DNA from: Prosopocoilus inquinatus
Lineage: Eukaryota; Arthropoda; Insecta; Coleoptera; Lucanidae
Direction of reading: 5' to 3'
Assembly: GCA_036172665.1 (NCBI GenBank)
Contig: CM069872.1
Span: 20,439,001 to 20,503,000 of the forward strand
DNA: 64,000 bases
A program made the translations under genes and the position numbers. Positions 61,139-64,000 of the stretch are shown one piece after another (the stretch's first letter is position 1; the number at the start of each line of letters is the position of its first letter). The notes beneath the pieces are model-generated. The model saw only the letters and a list, made by a program, of their open reading frames with translations, made no database searches and was not told the DNA's origin.

Positions 61139-61339
61139 GTAAGTTAACAATGCTTCAGATTTTTTCTCAATATGTCTGATTTTTTTTTGTTGATATCACA
61201 GAGGAATTTAATACAATGCGTTCGGAATGATTGGTAAGTCGACGTATTCCTCTGAGTAGAGATCTCATCAAATGGAATAGTTTGAGATATTTTAATGTTT
61301 GTGTTTTTCTTAGAAATACGCTCCCTACTGCACTACCAT

Positions 61340-63160
61340 TTATCTAGAATTTAAAAAAAAAAGCTTATTAACAGTAAAAATAAGCCATCTCTTCCTGCGG
61401 AACTTGATCATGTACATGACATAAATAAACATTTTATGAACAAGGCTGTACTACCTGAAGGAGATTTGGATAGTATAATCAGTTCTTATAATATTATTAG
61501 TTCAGAATTCAGTGAAAGTTTTTCATTTACTGGAGTTACTGAGCATATAGTTGCCAAGATTTAGCTTAAATTTTCTAGTACAGCTTACGGGGCTGATAAT
61601 TTCAATATTGATTTATTGCGTTTTTGCTGTCCTTTTCTTTTGCCAGTATTTACTCACATAATTAATCATTGGATAATTTACGGTGTCTTTCCGAAAATCT
61701 GGAAAGAGGCACCATTATCCAAAATTAAAAATCCTAAATCTTTTAATGATATCCGACCTATCAGTATACTGGCAGTTCTCTCTAAACTGTTGGAAAGGAT
61801 CATTTATAATCAACTCAACTATTATCTCAGTTCACGATTTGATTCCTGGAAAACAGTCAGGTTCTCGGCAGCATTCCTGTTGTGCGAGTGCACTGACCAC
61901 CATAACTGACGACATTGTAGCAGCTCTTGATGACAATAAATACGTATTATTGATTTTACTAGACTATTCAAAAGCTTTTGACCTAATTAATCACAAAATA
62001 ATGCTAGCAATTCTAAAATGTATCGGCTTAAGTCAGAGTGCTTTGAATTTTTTTAATAATTATCTGGTGGGTAGATTCCAGAGAGTGTTTTACAATGGTG
62101 TGCTTTCTAAACGTCTCGAAATTCATCGAGGCGTACCTCAACGGTCAATTTTAGGTCCATTGTTATTCTGTTTATATACCTTTAGGTTGCCTAAAGTTCT
62201 TAAACATTGTTGTTATCACTTGTATGCGGATGACACACAGTTGAATTACGCTTTTAATGCCGATGCAGTTGGTAATGCTTGCTCATATATAAATGAAGAC
62301 TTAAAAAACTTAGTTAACATTTCAAAACAACACTGTCTGCAACTAAATCCAGCAAAAACTCAAGTTATGTTATTTGGGGGCAAAGGTTCTCGCGTGGATG
62401 TTGCTACTGTAGTGAATTTACGATTGGGAAATCACTCTTTGTCACTGACTGATTGTTCAAAGAATTTAGGTTTGTTCATGGCCGTGGATATCAAATTTAC
62501 TCGACATGTTACTTAGAACTGATTAAAAGGGCTTTTGCCAGTATTAAGTTGATTTATGTAAATAGACACCTTCTCTCAAAAAACGCTAAATATATGTTGT
62601 GTGAATCTTTAGTGTCATCCCACTTTAATTACTGTGACACTGTATATGGCCCGTTTTTAAATTATTCTGATGTCACTAGAATACAGACAGTCCAAAATGT
62701 ATCCGACGCAGACAACATATTTCTCATAAACTTATTGAATGAAGATGGCTAAATATGAAAGAAAGAAGATACTTACACTCTGCGCAATTTTACCATAAAA
62801 TTTGTTATATAAAAGTCCGCCATACTTATACAATAAGATCACATTCCGGACGGATGTTCATAACATTAATATTCGCTATCGAGGTCTGCTGTCTATACCA
62901 AAACATAGAGTTCTTTAAGTGCTCCTTTAGCTATAGGATAGTTAATGTTATGAATGCCCTGCCGAGAGAGTTTTTAAAACTGAAACCATCAAAATTTGTG
63001 AAAGAATTAAAGCAAAAGCTTCTTCGTGACCATAACGACCGCAGCAATCAAATTACATATTAATTGCTGTAATGTAAACTGCTGCATAAGTGTAAATTTA
63101 GTACACCATAGATTACTTTAGTATACCTTTAGGTTAGTATGTTTGGTGAAATGGAGTAGA
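61340..63160 (+). mobile_element. 5'-truncated LINE (CR1/L2/Jockey-like) in the last intron
   Basis: Plus-strand RT copy without an endonuclease domain. Reads from about 61390 to a stop near 63064, then about 100 bp of 3' tail. Different family from the LINE at 44552-45680. Confidence 0.85.
61616..63063 (+). pseudogene. LINE reverse transcriptase with frameshifts
   Basis: Pieces in order: IKNPKSFNDIRPISILAVLS (fingers), DNKYVLLILLDYSKAFDLIN, RGVPQRSILGPLLFCLY, YHLYADDTQLNYAFN (catalytic YADD), LQLNPAKTQVMLFG, SLVSSHFNYCDTVYGPFL, and a C-terminal end NVMNALPREFLKLKPSKFVK. At least three frame changes (near 61850, 62480 and 62752), so a dead copy. Confidence 0.9.
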
Positions 63161-63625
63161 TCAGGGTATTTACTTTGTTAATGCATCTAACCCTTCTCCA
63201 TTTAAGCACAGAATTTTCGGTAAATATTATACACTGAGAATCTTATAAGATTGCACATAGTATTCATCAGTGGAAGCTTTATTACATTATTATTTCCAAA
63301 TTTATTTTCTTCGCCATGGTTACCGTGCGTTTTTAGTAATGACACTACTGATTTTGAATTGTCAGATTGAATTAAATTGTTTTCTTGATTTATTGTAAAA
63401 TGCATACAACCTCCGAAAAAGTAAAAATGTAGGTGCACATTATTTTCAGATGAAGTTCATTGACAGAGGTATTTGCTTTATTTGCCGCCAAATTTCCGGA
63501 TAGATCAATTATTCCCTTCCTTAACACTTCCTATGTGCAATTTTTAAATGATTCAGCATTGAGAATTGAGTAGTAACTATAGCAACGTAATGTTAAAACC
63601 TCTACGTGCAATTTTATATGACTCA
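63160..63625. other. Intronic sequence, no gene recognised
   Basis: AT-rich; no repeat ends. Confidence 0.35.
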
Positions 63626-63753
63626 TGTCCGATTTCTTCACCTCCTGATAAATTTATCTGCCAGGTATTATCCTCGAAAACCATTGTGTCGATAATAGTT
63701 TCCGAGGATACTACCCGGAAGATAAATTTATCCGTAGGTGAAGAAATCGGGCC
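63626..63753. mobile_element. Small palindromic MITE (copy 2)
   Basis: ccgatttcttcacctcctga and inverse taggtgaagaaatcggg, flanked by TCA. The homologous copy is at 22134-22247. Confidence 0.7.
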
Positions 63754-63756
63754 TCA

Positions 63757-64000
63757 GAAATGTATTATCTGATCATGTAATTTTCGTCTATGTGCAGCGT
63801 TACAAGATTCTCATTGTATATTCGAATATGTACAATTATTATCTTGTGCTTACTAAACTTATTATTATTATTATACTCTGAATAATTCTAGGTAAATGGT
63901 AATAGGGGGCGTATTTCTAAGAAAATCATAAAAATCAAAATATCTCAGAAACTATTGCATTTGAAGAGTTCTACTAACACCCTCAAAGAAATACGTCAAC
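63757..64000. other. Intronic sequence to window end
   Basis: No coding sense; the next tweek exon was not found before 64000. Confidence 0.4.

Overview
The window is a piece of an animal nuclear genome, most likely an insect and plausibly a beetle. The evidence is AT-rich intergenic-type DNA, many GT-AG introns of only 49-70 bp, insect-type mariner, Harbinger, hAT, Tc1, Penelope and LINE debris, and one very long gene with a clear insect counterpart. No bacterial features, rRNA, tRNA or CRISPR array were seen.

One host gene spans almost the whole window on the + strand: the middle and C-terminal part of the tweek / KIAA1109 (BLTP1) bridge-like lipid-transfer protein. I could place 34 exons (376-61138), about 7.7 kb of coding sequence or roughly 2,570 codons. 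The reading frame is kept across every junction from exon 4 to exon 34. Exons 1-3 are supported by coding sense, but two of their junctions need unusual splice sites. The 5' half of the gene lies upstream, and the last C-terminal exon or exons lie beyond base 64000.

The exons sit in clusters: 376-2160, 6772-7663, 20867-22020, 29894-31454, 36195-36398, 43302-43512, 47265-48736, 50188-50652, 57294-58073 and 60497-61138. The large introns between them are nested transposon graveyards. Left to right: a Penelope (PLE) RT relic, a hAT zinc-finger relic and a Harbinger relic carrying a composite hAT pair (2.3-6.6 kb); a hairpin-rich hAT-like element, a Mutator/YqaJ relic split by a TIR element, a solo LTR, foldback elements and an inverted PLE pair (7.7-20.8 kb); a TIR element holding a second solo LTR, then a Harbinger copy holding a mariner (22-29.3 kb); a large Harbinger (31.6-36.0 kb); a Harbinger copy with two palindromic MITEs and a 346-bp tandem duplication (40.5-42.4 kb); a hAT holding a LINE and a Tigger-like MITE (43.6-47.0 kb); a third Harbinger copy and a Tc1-like element with ~500-bp TIRs (51.7-56.8 kb); the inverted partner of the hairpin-rich hAT block (58.7-60.3 kb); and a LINE RT (61.3-63.1 kb).

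The most interesting system is a dispersed family of short elements with a 312-nt unit. Each full unit encodes a textbook type-I hammerhead self-cleaving ribozyme: CTGAAGA, a 5-6 bp stem II, GAAA, a tiny stem III with an AGCT loop, a GTC or GTA cleavage triplet, and a long helix I. Copies occur as tandem, head-to-head, fold-back and truncated forms, and at least four are flanked by 11-13 bp AT-rich target-site duplications. This matches the architecture of animal retrozymes, small non-autonomous retroelements thought to move through circular RNA with Penelope machinery. Penelope remnants, some with decayed hammerhead-like motifs, lie in the same window. Several ribozymes lie in tweek introns in the sense orientation, so they would be present in its pre-mRNA.
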